Source: Bacillota bacterium
Lineage (GTDB): Bacteria; Bacillota; Sulfobacillia; Symbiobacteriales; ZC4RG38
Direction of reading: 5' to 3'
Length of the DNA: 6,381 nt
Assembly: GCA_003242505.1 (NCBI GenBank)
Contig: QGUP01000122.1
Span: 1 to 6,381, forward strand
This document shows positions 1 to 5,559 of this stretch, piece after piece (position 1 is the stretch's first letter; every line of letters begins with the position of its first letter). A model generated the notes under the pieces. It made no database searches and was not told the origin of the DNA. It saw only the letters and a list, made by a program, of their open reading frames with translations. Made by a program: the position numbers and the translations under genes.

Positions 1-1031
1 TCTTCTGCGGCTGGATCTGCCCCCAGAACCTCTTCAACGAACTGGGGCGGGTGTGGGACCGGCGGCTCGGCCGGCCGGCCACCGTCCTGCTCTCCTGGGG
101 GATCTCGACCGGCGGGGCTTTCGTCCTGGTCAGCTATTTCGTGGCGCCGGCGGAACTCTGGCGCCGGCTGACCGCCCCGCCGGTGGCCTGGCCCCTCTGG
201 CTGGCGATCCTGGCCATCGGCGGCTTCTTCACCTTTGCCATGGCCTGGTGGCGCACCGGCATCTGCCGGATGGCCTGTCCCTACGGCCACCTGCAGTCGA
301 TCCTCACCACCCCGGCCACCCTCCACCTGCGGCTCTTCCAGACCGGCCGGGACATCTGCGCCACTTGCGGCCTCTGTGCCGAGACCTGCCACATGGGGGT
401 TGACCCCCGGACCCTGGAGCAGAAGCACTGCGTGGTCTGCGGCGACTGCCTCTCGGCCTGCGAACTGGTCTCCGGTGCCCGGAAGGTCCCCAGGGTGCTG
501 AACTTTGTCATCGGCCCGGAGCACCGGCCGGTGGGCTTTACCGGCGCCCTGGGGCGGAACCTCCGGGGGATGCTGCCCCGGCTCCTCATCCCCCTGGGGG
601 CCGGGCTGGCTCTGACCCTGGTGGCGGCGGCAGGGGTGGCCGTCCGGCCCCGGATCCACGTGGGCCTGTGGAAAGACTACCAGCAGGGGGCCGGCGGCAG
701 CGCCCTGGCGATCCAGGTGGTCAACCTGGGGGAGGAGCCGGAGACTTTCCGGATCTACCCGGAGGGGCTGCCCCCGGGCTGGGCGGTGCTGGAGGCCGAA
801 CGGCTCACCCTGGGCCCCGGGGAGCAGGGCCGGGTGCTGCTTCGGATCCTGCCGGCGGATGGCTCCGGGCCTTCCTCCGGCCATCCCTCCGGAGATGGCT
901 CCGGCCGGGGCTATCCCTTCACCGTCACCGTGGTGGGGGAGCGGACCGGGGTGCGGCAGTCGGTGCCCTACATCTACCACCCCGGCCTTCCGGCAGCAGA
1001 GGAAGGAATCTTCCATGCCCAGGAGAAATAA
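1..1031 (+). CDS. ccoG: CcoG/FixG/RdxA-type 4Fe-4S membrane protein, 5' truncated by the window edge
   Basis: The frame is open from base 3, so the gene begins outside the window; a GTG at 51 is internal. Of 342 visible residues, the first are FCGWICPQ, the signature CGWxCPQ motif of the CcoG family. Two hydrophobic spans follow (about residues 27-47 and 62-83), then a CRMACPYGHLQS motif (C88, C92) and two ferredoxin motifs: C119/C122/C125/C129 followed by HMGVD, and C143/C146/C149/C153. A third span lies at about 188-213, and the last ~130 residues form a beta-rich extracytoplasmic domain like the FixG C-terminal Ig-like domain. In proteobacteria CcoG helps assemble cbb3 oxidase by reducing Cu(II) to Cu(I); the same role here is inferred. 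Oddities are His instead of Pro after the fourth cysteine of cluster 1, and a Gly/Ser/Pro-rich insert near residues 285-302. NapH/NosR-like proteins are the alternative, but the spacing and C-terminal domain favour CcoG. Confidence 0.88.
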   Translation, partial: FCGWICPQNLFNELGRVWDRRLGRPATVLLSWGISTGGAFVLVSYFVAPAELWRRLTAPPVAWPLWLAILAIGGFFTFAMAWWRTGICRMACPYGHLQSILTTPATLHLRLFQTGRDICATCGLCAETCHMGVDPRTLEQKHCVVCGDCLSACELVSGARKVPRVLNFVIGPEHRPVGFTGALGRNLRGMLPRLLIPLGAGLALTLVAAAGVAVRPRIHVGLWKDYQQGAGGSALAIQVVNLGEEPETFRIYPEGLPPGWAVLEAERLTLGPGEQGRVLLRILPADGSGPSSGHPSGDGSGRGYPFTVTVVGERTGVRQSVPYIYHPGLPAAEEGIFHAQEK

Positions 1032-1043
1032 CAAAGAATGGTG

Positions 1044-1091
1044 CACGGGCCGCCCTGGCCCTATGGCCCGGGCGGAACCGTGTTCTATTCT
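1044..1091 (+). terminator. Rho-independent terminator after ccoG
   Basis: A long imperfect hairpin starts 13 bases after the ccoG stop. CACGG (1044-1048) pairs with CCGTG (1078-1082), CCGCCC (1050-1055) with GGGCGG (1070-1075), and GGCC (1057-1060) with GGCC (1065-1068) around a CTAT loop. Only a G/AA internal loop and one T/C mismatch interrupt it. A pyrimidine run rich in T (TTCTATTCT) follows. It separates ccoG from the reductase operon, whose promoter begins three bases later. Confidence 0.72.
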
Positions 1092-1093
1092 AA

Positions 1094-1122
1094 TTGATTG
1101 TCCCATTCGTCACAGGTATAAT
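1094..1122 (+). promoter_or_regulatory. Sigma-A-like promoter of the quinol:cytochrome c reductase operon
   Basis: TTGATT at 1094-1099 (-35, 4/6 of TTGACA) and TATAAT at 1117-1122 (-10, perfect consensus) are separated by exactly 17 bases. They sit in an AT-rich island within otherwise very GC-rich DNA, directly after the ccoG terminator. Transcription would start near 1129, giving a leader of about 100 bases before the GTG at 1232. Confidence 0.85.
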
Positions 1123-1156
1123 TGAACCCGTGGTATCGGGTGTGTGGCTGATCTGG

Positions 1157-1179
1157 CCGGGGCTCGGGACGAGCCCCGG
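1157..1179 (+). other. Perfect inverted repeat/hairpin in the reductase operon leader
   Basis: CCGGGGCTCG (1157-1166) and CGAGCCCCGG (1170-1179) are perfect reverse complements around a GGA loop. No T-run follows, so it is not an ordinary terminator. It lies about 30 bases into the predicted transcript and 36 bases before the ribosome binding site. It could stabilise the mRNA 5' end or be a DNA operator; the sequence alone does not decide. Confidence 0.6.
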
Positions 1180-1231
1180 GAACGGTCCGGTGGGCCGCGG
1201 TTGGGGCTGACTTCAGGGAGGTGCTGACACG

Positions 1232-1987
1232 GTGGGCCTTTGGGCCAAATTCAAGAACACGACCCTGTACAAGTCCATTTACCGCAACGAGTACCCGGAC
1301 ACGCCCCGGAACCAGGTACTCGTCATCCTCAACAGCCTTGTCCTCCACCTGCACCCGGTCAAGGTGCCCCGGCGGGCGGTCCGGGTCAGCTATACGTGGG
1401 GGCTGGGCGGCCTCTCGCTTCTCATGTTCCTGATTCTGACGGTCACCGGCGTCTGGCTGATGTTCTACTACGTCCCGGCGGTGCCCGACGCGTACCTGTC
1501 GATGAGGGCCCTGGAGACCGACGTGATCTTCGGACAGTTCACCCGGAACCTGCACCGCTGGGCGGCCCACGGCATGGTGCTGGCGGTGTGGCTCCACATG
1601 GTGCGGGTCTTCTACACCGGCGCCTACAAGCCGCCCCGGGACTTTAACTGGGTGATCGGCGTCATTCTGTTTACGGTGACCGTCCTGCTCTCCTTCACCG
1701 GCTACCTCCTGCCCTGGGACCAGCTGGCCTACTGGGCGATCGCGGTGGGTTCGGAGATGGCCGGTTCCACGCCGGTGATCGGGCGGGAGGCCCGGATGGC
1801 CCTGCTTGGCGGCCACACCATCGGTCAGGCCACCCTGGTCCGCTGGTACACCCTGCACGTCCTGCTGCTGCCCCTGGCCTGCATCGCCCTGATGGCCATG
1901 CACTTCTGGCGGGTGCGGAAGGACGGCGGCATCTCCACCCCCATCCCCTACGAGGAAGATGAGGCCGAGGCCCGGGCCGAGGGGTAA
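1232..1987 (+). CDS. qcrB: Cytochrome b6-like subunit of a menaquinol:cytochrome c reductase (b6c1-type)
   Basis: This 251-residue haem-bearing half of cytochrome b carries the quinone reduction site and two b haems in the membrane. Four hydrophobic spans are visible (about 58-80, 110-128, 140-160 and 206-224). The haem ligands are H108 (NLHRW), H122 (WLHMVRVF), H209 (YTLHVLLLP) and H224 (AMHFWRVRKDGG). H209 and H224 are separated by 14 residues, the b6f spacing rather than the 13 of mitochondrial cytochrome b. TGYLLPWDQLAYWA (156-169) is the family's quinol-site/cd-loop signature. The GTG start is fixed by GGGAGGTG at 1216-1223, 8 bases upstream. Where Bacillus QcrB and plant PetB have Cys before LGG/FGG to hold haem cn/ci, this protein has Gly57 (WGLGG). 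It is the first gene of the operon; the subunit IV gene follows after 48 bases. Confidence 0.95.
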   Translation: MGLWAKFKNTTLYKSIYRNEYPDTPRNQVLVILNSLVLHLHPVKVPRRAVRVSYTWGLGGLSLLMFLILTVTGVWLMFYYVPAVPDAYLSMRALETDVIFGQFTRNLHRWAAHGMVLAVWLHMVRVFYTGAYKPPRDFNWVIGVILFTVTVLLSFTGYLLPWDQLAYWAIAVGSEMAGSTPVIGREARMALLGGHTIGQATLVRWYTLHVLLLPLACIALMAMHFWRVRKDGGISTPIPYEEDEAEARAEG

Positions 1988-2035
1988 CAGGCCCTGCCAC
2001 CTCCACCCGCATTCCCTGACCTGGGAGGGGAACCC

Positions 2036-2818
2036 ATGGCGGAAGCCACCGAGAAGTACCAGCAGACAGGGCCCAAGGTGCGGGTAAACCAGAAGGAGGA
2101 ACTGGTTTACACCTGGCCCTACCTGGTGAGCATCGAGGCGATCATGGCCATCGCCATGATCCTTGCCCTGTCGCTGATGGCGACCTTCGTCAACGCCCCC
2201 TTGCTGGAGTTGGCCAATCCCGAGAAGACCCCGAACCCGGCCAAGGCGCCGTGGTACTTCTTGGGGCTCCAGGAGCTGCTGCTCCACATGCACCCCGCCC
2301 TGGCCGGGGTGATCGTCCCCACCGCGGCCCTGATCCTCCTGGCCATGATCCCGTACATCGACCGGGATCCCCGGGGCACGGGCATCTGGTTCAGCACCAG
2401 GAAGGGGCTCCCCATCACCATCTTCTCCGCGGTCTACACCTGGATCTGGGAGATTGTTCTGATCCTGATCGACGAGTTCTGGGTCACCACCCCCGCGGGC
2501 ACCGACACCGTCCTCAAGGGCATCGAGCCCCACATCACCTACTTCCTGGACAAGACCTTCCCCTTCATGACTCAGCCCGGCTGGCCCGGCTGGAGCTGGG
2601 TGGGCAAGATCCTGCTGCCCGCGGCCCTGATGGTGACCATCCCGTGGGTGCTGGCGGTGATCGTCAAGCGCCGCTGGAAGGCCAACACCCGGGAACTGAT
2701 GATTGCCCTCTTCACCTTCTACTTCGCTTCCTTCATCCTGCTGACCATTGTCGGCACCGCGTTCCGCGGCCACTCCATGCAGCTGATGTGGCCGTGGGAA
2801 GTGACGGCTCCCCACTAA
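2036..2818 (+). CDS. petD: Cytochrome b C-terminal/subunit IV-like subunit of the reductase
   Basis: This 260-residue protein is the haem-free second half of a split cytochrome b, which completes the quinol oxidation site. Hydrophobic spans lie near 31-52, 89-108, 125-145, 192-210 and 221-243. NPAKAPWYFLGLQELL (67-82) is the quinol-site segment, with APWY where most cytochromes b have PEWY or PDWY. The length exceeds plant subunit IV (about 160 residues) and includes an extra loop (about 146-188) and a final span ending TAFRGHSMQLMWPW, as in other bacterial split cytochromes b. No haem-binding CxxCH is present, so it is not the Bacillus QcrC type with a fused cytochrome c. The ATG is preceded by GGGAGGGG (2023-2030), 5 bases away. 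Being sandwiched between the b6 and Rieske genes supports the assignment. Confidence 0.93.
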   Translation: MAEATEKYQQTGPKVRVNQKEELVYTWPYLVSIEAIMAIAMILALSLMATFVNAPLLELANPEKTPNPAKAPWYFLGLQELLLHMHPALAGVIVPTAALILLAMIPYIDRDPRGTGIWFSTRKGLPITIFSAVYTWIWEIVLILIDEFWVTTPAGTDTVLKGIEPHITYFLDKTFPFMTQPGWPGWSWVGKILLPAALMVTIPWVLAVIVKRRWKANTRELMIALFTFYFASFILLTIVGTAFRGHSMQLMWPWEVTAPH

Positions 2819-2861
2819 GACCCTGACCTGGGCGGGATAGAGAAGACGAGGTGAGCCTGCG

Positions 2862-3398
2862 ATGAGCGAACACGGCAACAAGACCGGCGCCCCCGGCGCT
2901 CCGCCGCCGGCCCGGACGGATAGCGGCATCACCCGCCGGCAGTTCATGCGGAGCACCATGTACGGCACCATCGGTCTCTTCACGGCCCAGGCCCTGGTGG
3001 GGGCAGGGGTGATGTTCTGGCCGGCCAAGGTCTCGGGCTTTGGCGGCAAGGTGGCCGTACCCAAGAAGCTCCACGAGATCAAGCCCGGGGACCCGCCGGT
3101 GATGGTCCGGGAAGGGAAGTTCTACCTCTCCCGGCTGGAGGACGGCATCATCGCCCTCTACTGGAAGTGCGTCCACCTGGGGTGCACCGTGCCGTGGAAC
3201 GAGGCCGAAGGGCTCTTCCACTGCCCGTGCCACGGATCGATCTACGACCGGACCGGCCAGAACGTCGGCGGCCCGGCTCCCCGCCCCCTGGACTACATGG
3301 AGATCGCGGAGATTCGGCCGGACGGCACCATCATCGTCGACACCGGCAAGATCTACGAGCGGCAGCGGCATGAGCCCCACCACGTGACCAAGGTCTAG
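2862..3398 (+). CDS. qcrA: Rieske 2Fe-2S protein, twin-arginine exported
   Basis: This 178-residue subunit takes one electron from quinol and passes it to cytochrome c. The N-terminus has a twin-arginine motif (TRRQFM, 24-29) followed by a hydrophobic segment (about 35-53) that would stay as the membrane anchor. The cluster motifs are C103-V-H105-L-G-C108 and C121-P-C123-H124-G-S126. C103, C121, H105 and H124 bind the cluster, and C108-C123 would form the stabilising disulphide. Ser126 and Tyr128 match the residues that raise the potential in high-potential Rieske proteins; GGPAPRPL (136-143) is the Pro loop. The tail is basic and His-rich (RQRHEPHH). GAGGTGA (2848-2854) lies 7 bases before the ATG. 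The small membrane-protein gene follows after 17 bases. Confidence 0.96.
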   Translation: MSEHGNKTGAPGAPPPARTDSGITRRQFMRSTMYGTIGLFTAQALVGAGVMFWPAKVSGFGGKVAVPKKLHEIKPGDPPVMVREGKFYLSRLEDGIIALYWKCVHLGCTVPWNEAEGLFHCPCHGSIYDRTGQNVGGPAPRPLDYMEIAEIRPDGTIIVDTGKIYERQRHEPHHVTKV

Positions 3399-3399
3399 C

Positions 3400-3407
3400 G
3401 GGGAGGT
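3400..3407 (+). promoter_or_regulatory. Ribosome binding site that identifies the 40-codon gene
   Basis: GGGGAGGT begins two bases after the Rieske stop and ends 8 bases before the GTG at 3416. It has no other use, because the next gene has its own site at 3590-3596. It is the main evidence that the short frame is translated. Confidence 0.75.
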
Positions 3408-3415
3408 AGGCAGCC

Positions 3416-3538
3416 GTGCACAACCCCATCTTCGGCATCCACGTCACCGAGTCGGTGGAACTGCTGCTTGTCTTCCTCCTCTTCATGGGGACCCTCGCGG
3501 CGGTCTACTTCCTGCAGCGCTGGATCGGCGACTACTAA
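3416..3538 (+). CDS. Small single-span membrane protein of 40 residues, candidate small subunit of the reductase
   Basis: The reading gtg cac aac ccc ... gac tac taa gives a 40-residue protein beginning (M)HNPIFGIHVTES, with one hydrophobic span at about 14-33 (VELLLVFLLFMGTLAAVYFL) and a short QRWIGDY tail. Arg35 just after the span suggests a cytoplasmic C-terminus, but the charge evidence is slight. A good ribosome binding site lies 8 bases upstream. It fits tightly between the Rieske gene (17 bases) and the cytochrome c gene (67 bases) on the same strand, so it is very likely co-transcribed. Cytochrome b6f complexes have single-span subunits of about 30-40 residues (PetG, PetL, PetM, PetN); this resembles them in size and topology, but I see no convincing sequence identity. 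A membrane factor for assembly or for cytochrome c anchoring is the alternative. Confidence 0.72.
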   Translation: MHNPIFGIHVTESVELLLVFLLFMGTLAAVYFLQRWIGDY

Positions 3539-3605
3539 TCCCAGGGGCTGAACCGATTCCCCCGAGTGCCGGCCCGGCCAGGGGAGGAGAAAGGAGCACG
3601 CGGCC

Positions 3606-4571
3606 GTGCGCAATCCTCGGAAATACCTGGTGATCGGTATCCTTTCCTCGCTGCTCGTTGTGCTGCTTCTCTTCAACGGCGGCCGGGAGCTGTTCCGGAT
3701 GGCCGCCGCGGCGGAGCGGCAGAATTACGAGTACGCGGCGGTAGGCGCCAAGCTCTATGCGGAGTACTGCATGACCTGCCACGGTCCCCGGGGGGAGGGC
3801 GTGGTGGGGCTGCCCCTCAACCGGCCCGACCTCCAGGGGGATCCCCGTGATCCGCTGAAGGCCGATACCCTGCGGATGCTGATGGACACCATTGCCAACG
3901 GCCGCCCGGGCACTTCCACCCCCCGGTGGGAGAAGGTCGACGACAAGCACTACGTCTCCTACACCGCCATGCCCGCCTGGGGCCGGGAGGCCGGCGGTCC
4001 CTTGGACGAGTACCAGGTCCAGGCCCTGGCCTACTTCATCATGATGGGGAACCAGCCGGTGGACCCGGAGAACCCCAACTCCCTCACCTTCTGGGATGCC
4101 ATCGGCGGCACTGACTTCCCGGCGCCCCCCACCAACCCGCCGGCGGAGCAGGGCGGCATCAAGGCGACCCCCATCGAGGAGATGCCCGACGCGACGGGCC
4201 TCACCCCGGAGGAGAACCGGGAGGCCAAGCTGCTGATCCGGGACAAGATCAACCCCTCCTGCCTGGCCTGCCACACCATCGGCAACTACGGCGGTGCCAT
4301 CGGTCCGGACCTGACCTACGTCGGGACCTGGGGCGTGGACGAGGAGTGGCTGCGCCGCTGGATCTCGGATCCCAAGTCGGTGCCCGGCGATGAGCGGATG
4401 CCGGTCTACTGGGCTTCCAGCCGGCTGAACGCCGGTCCCGAGCTTGACCTGAGCGAGGGGAACAAGATCGTGGCCGAGCCCTCCGGGTTCATGCCCTCCT
4501 ACGGCGACAAGCTGAGCCCGGAGGAGATGGACCTCCTGGTCCGGTACCTGATGGGGCTGGGCAAGAAGTAA
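3606..4571 (+). CDS. Membrane-anchored dihaem cytochrome c of the reductase operon
   Basis: This 321-residue protein probably takes electrons from the Rieske cluster, in the role of cytochrome c1/f, and passes them to an oxidase or soluble carrier. The N-terminus is a basic start (MRNPRKY) plus an uncleaved-looking span (about 8-23). Two cytochrome c domains follow: C55-M-T-C58-H59, with M122 (YTAMPAWG) as likely distal ligand, and C219-L-A-C222-H223, with M296 (GFMPSYGDKLSPEEMDLL) as likely ligand; M261 in DERMPVYW is an alternative. A Pro-rich linker with TFWDAIGG and PAPPTNPPAE (about 151-190) joins them. The GTG start is preceded by AAAGGAG (3590-3596), 9 bases away. It stands alone, not fused to subunit IV as in Bacillus QcrC. 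It is the last gene of the operon; haem is attached outside the membrane. Confidence 0.9.
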   Translation: MRNPRKYLVIGILSSLLVVLLLFNGGRELFRMAAAAERQNYEYAAVGAKLYAEYCMTCHGPRGEGVVGLPLNRPDLQGDPRDPLKADTLRMLMDTIANGRPGTSTPRWEKVDDKHYVSYTAMPAWGREAGGPLDEYQVQALAYFIMMGNQPVDPENPNSLTFWDAIGGTDFPAPPTNPPAEQGGIKATPIEEMPDATGLTPEENREAKLLIRDKINPSCLACHTIGNYGGAIGPDLTYVGTWGVDEEWLRRWISDPKSVPGDERMPVYWASSRLNAGPELDLSEGNKIVAEPSGFMPSYGDKLSPEEMDLLVRYLMGLGKK

Positions 4572-4579
4572 CCGCGGGT

Positions 4580-4618
4580 GGCCGGAGCCGGCGGGGCGCC
4601 TCGCCTCGGGCTCCGGCC
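4580..4618 (+). terminator. GC-rich hairpin after the reductase operon (weak terminator candidate)
   Basis: GGCCGGAGCC (4580-4589) and GGCTCCGGCC (4609-4618) are perfect complements around a 19-base loop, starting 8 bases after the cytochrome c stop. No T-run follows, so intrinsic termination would be poor. It may protect the mRNA 3' end or only attenuate readthrough into the next gene, for which I see no promoter. Confidence 0.4.
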
Positions 4619-4688
4619 CCCGTATCACCGGGAGAGGCCGGGGACCGGCCGGGCGGCCGGCGAGGGAGCCATGTCCCGGGGGCAGGCG

Positions 4689-4753
4689 TACCGGCCGGTG
4701 CGGAGCCAGGGCCTGGGCCCGGCCTACCGGCCGGTGAGGAGCCAGGGTCCGGG
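4689..4753 (+). repeat. Tandem duplication with 36-bp period containing the palindrome ACCGGCCGGT
   Basis: TACCGGCCGGTGCGGAGCCA at 4689 onward recurs at 4725 with one change (C to A at the 13th base). The match covers 23 bases with one mismatch and 29 bases with three. Each copy contains the 10-bp palindrome ACCGGCCGGT (4690-4699 and 4726-4735). The pair lies in the 214-base gap between the cytochrome c gene and the next gene, ending about 18 bases before its ribosome binding site. The rest of the gap holds only the hairpin at 4580-4618 and GC-rich sequence. Confidence 0.8.
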
Positions 4754-4785
4754 GGCGTTAAGGCAAGAGTCGGGGGAGTGCGACG

Positions 4786-5442
4786 GTGACCCGGTACTGG
4801 ATCGCAATGGCCCTCCTCGCGCTGGCGGTGGGCGGGCTCTTCCAGGCGGTGGCCCGGTACCAGATTCCCCTGCTGAAGATGGCCGGGATGATCGGCCTCC
4901 TGCTGATGGGCGTGGTCGGGAACCTGGCCCTCAGCCACCAGCAGACGGACCGGGGGCGCCGGCGGGTGGAGGCGGCCCTCAAGGCCCTGGAGCCGGATTT
5001 CATCATCACCGACTGGGCCGAGGGCCGGGGCCCCGCCGGGGCGCCGGAGTACCTGGTGGTAGGGCCCGGGGGCCTGGCCGCGGTGGTCCTGGACCCCATG
5101 CCCCAGTCCACCTGGCGGCGCCGGGCGCCGAAGCGACTGGCTGCGGCCCGGGACCGGGCCCGGGCCGCGGCGGAGTGGGTGGCGGCGACCGGCGCAGCGG
5201 CAGGCGTCTCCGTCCCGCCGCCCCTGCCGGTGGTGGTCCTCACCCGGCGGCTGGTGCAGCCCGGGGAGGAGGACCAGGGCGGGGTGCTGGTCCTGAACCC
5301 GGAGCACCTTGGGGACCGGCTCCGGCAACTGGCCGGCCCCGAGCGGCTCGACCCCCGGGAGCGGGTCCGGATCACCCGGCGGCTCCGGCAGGCTGCGGAC
5401 CGGCAGGCAGCCGCCGGCAAGGGGCGGCCCGGGGCCCGCTGA
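4786..5442 (+). CDS. Two-span membrane protein with a degenerate NERD-like domain
   Basis: This 218-residue protein is not confidently recognised. Two hydrophobic spans (about 4-22 and 29-49) are followed by a cytoplasmic-looking domain. Within it, GRRRVEAALKAL (57-68) and EYLVVGPGGLAAVVLD (88-103) resemble the start and core of NERD (nuclease-related) domains, whose usual core is DHxVVGPxGxFVIExK. Here the Asp is Glu88, and the catalytic-type Glu and Lys are Val101 and Asp103, so nuclease activity is unlikely if the relation is real. The C-terminal ~60 residues are Arg-rich and charged, ending in a Gly/Ala/Arg tail. GGGGGAG (4772-4778) lies 7 bases before the GTG start. No promoter is visible; it may be read through from the reductase operon. 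Predicted pI is strongly basic. A non-NERD membrane protein of unknown function remains possible. Confidence 0.75.
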   Translation: MTRYWIAMALLALAVGGLFQAVARYQIPLLKMAGMIGLLLMGVVGNLALSHQQTDRGRRRVEAALKALEPDFIITDWAEGRGPAGAPEYLVVGPGGLAAVVLDPMPQSTWRRRAPKRLAAARDRARAAAEWVAATGAAAGVSVPPPLPVVVLTRRLVQPGEEDQGGVLVLNPEHLGDRLRQLAGPERLDPRERVRITRRLRQAADRQAAAGKGRPGAR

Positions 5443-5448
5443 GGGGTG

Positions 5449-5559
5449 GCCCCTGGCCGGGGCCCGGTGACCGAGACCCGGTGACCGGGGCCCGGCGACC
5501 GGGGCTCGGTGGCAGCGGCATGTGGCGGAGGTCCGGTGACGGGGGCCCGTTGACCTCGG
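5449..5559 (+). repeat. Array of 14-bp repeats, consensus CCCGGTGACCGGGG, running into a promoter
   Basis: Units begin at 5449 (10/14 match to consensus), 5463 (12/14), 5477 (14/14), 5491 (13/14), 5505 (10/14), 5532 (12/14) and 5546 (11/14), with a 13-base degenerate spacer at 5519-5531. The first 13 bases of the consensus form an odd palindrome, CCCGGT-G-ACCGGG. The last unit (CCCGTTGACCTCGG) contains the TTGACC -35 box of the ferredoxin promoter. It may be a regulator-binding array or a slippage-derived minisatellite. Confidence 0.78.

Noticed and set aside
2036..2818. Bacillus QcrC-type fusion of subunit IV with cytochrome c
   Set aside because: No CxxCH motif anywhere in the protein; the haem-binding motifs are in a separate gene at 3606-4571.
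1085..3082. A 665-codon open frame on the minus strand across the b6, subunit IV and Rieske genes
   Set aside because: Its product is a His/Gln/Gly/Asp-rich, motif-free sequence typical of antisense frames in GC-rich DNA, and the + strand genes here have unmistakable family motifs.
4580..4618. A strong intrinsic terminator of the reductase operon
   Set aside because: The stem is perfect but no T-run follows; kept only as a weak candidate.
3483..4628. A 381-codon minus-strand open frame opposite the cytochrome c gene
   Set aside because: Shadow of a certain dihaem cytochrome c gene; low-complexity composition and no recognisable domain.
5449..5559. A CRISPR array
   Set aside because: The units are 14 bp and contiguous with no unique spacers, so it is a tandem repeat array.
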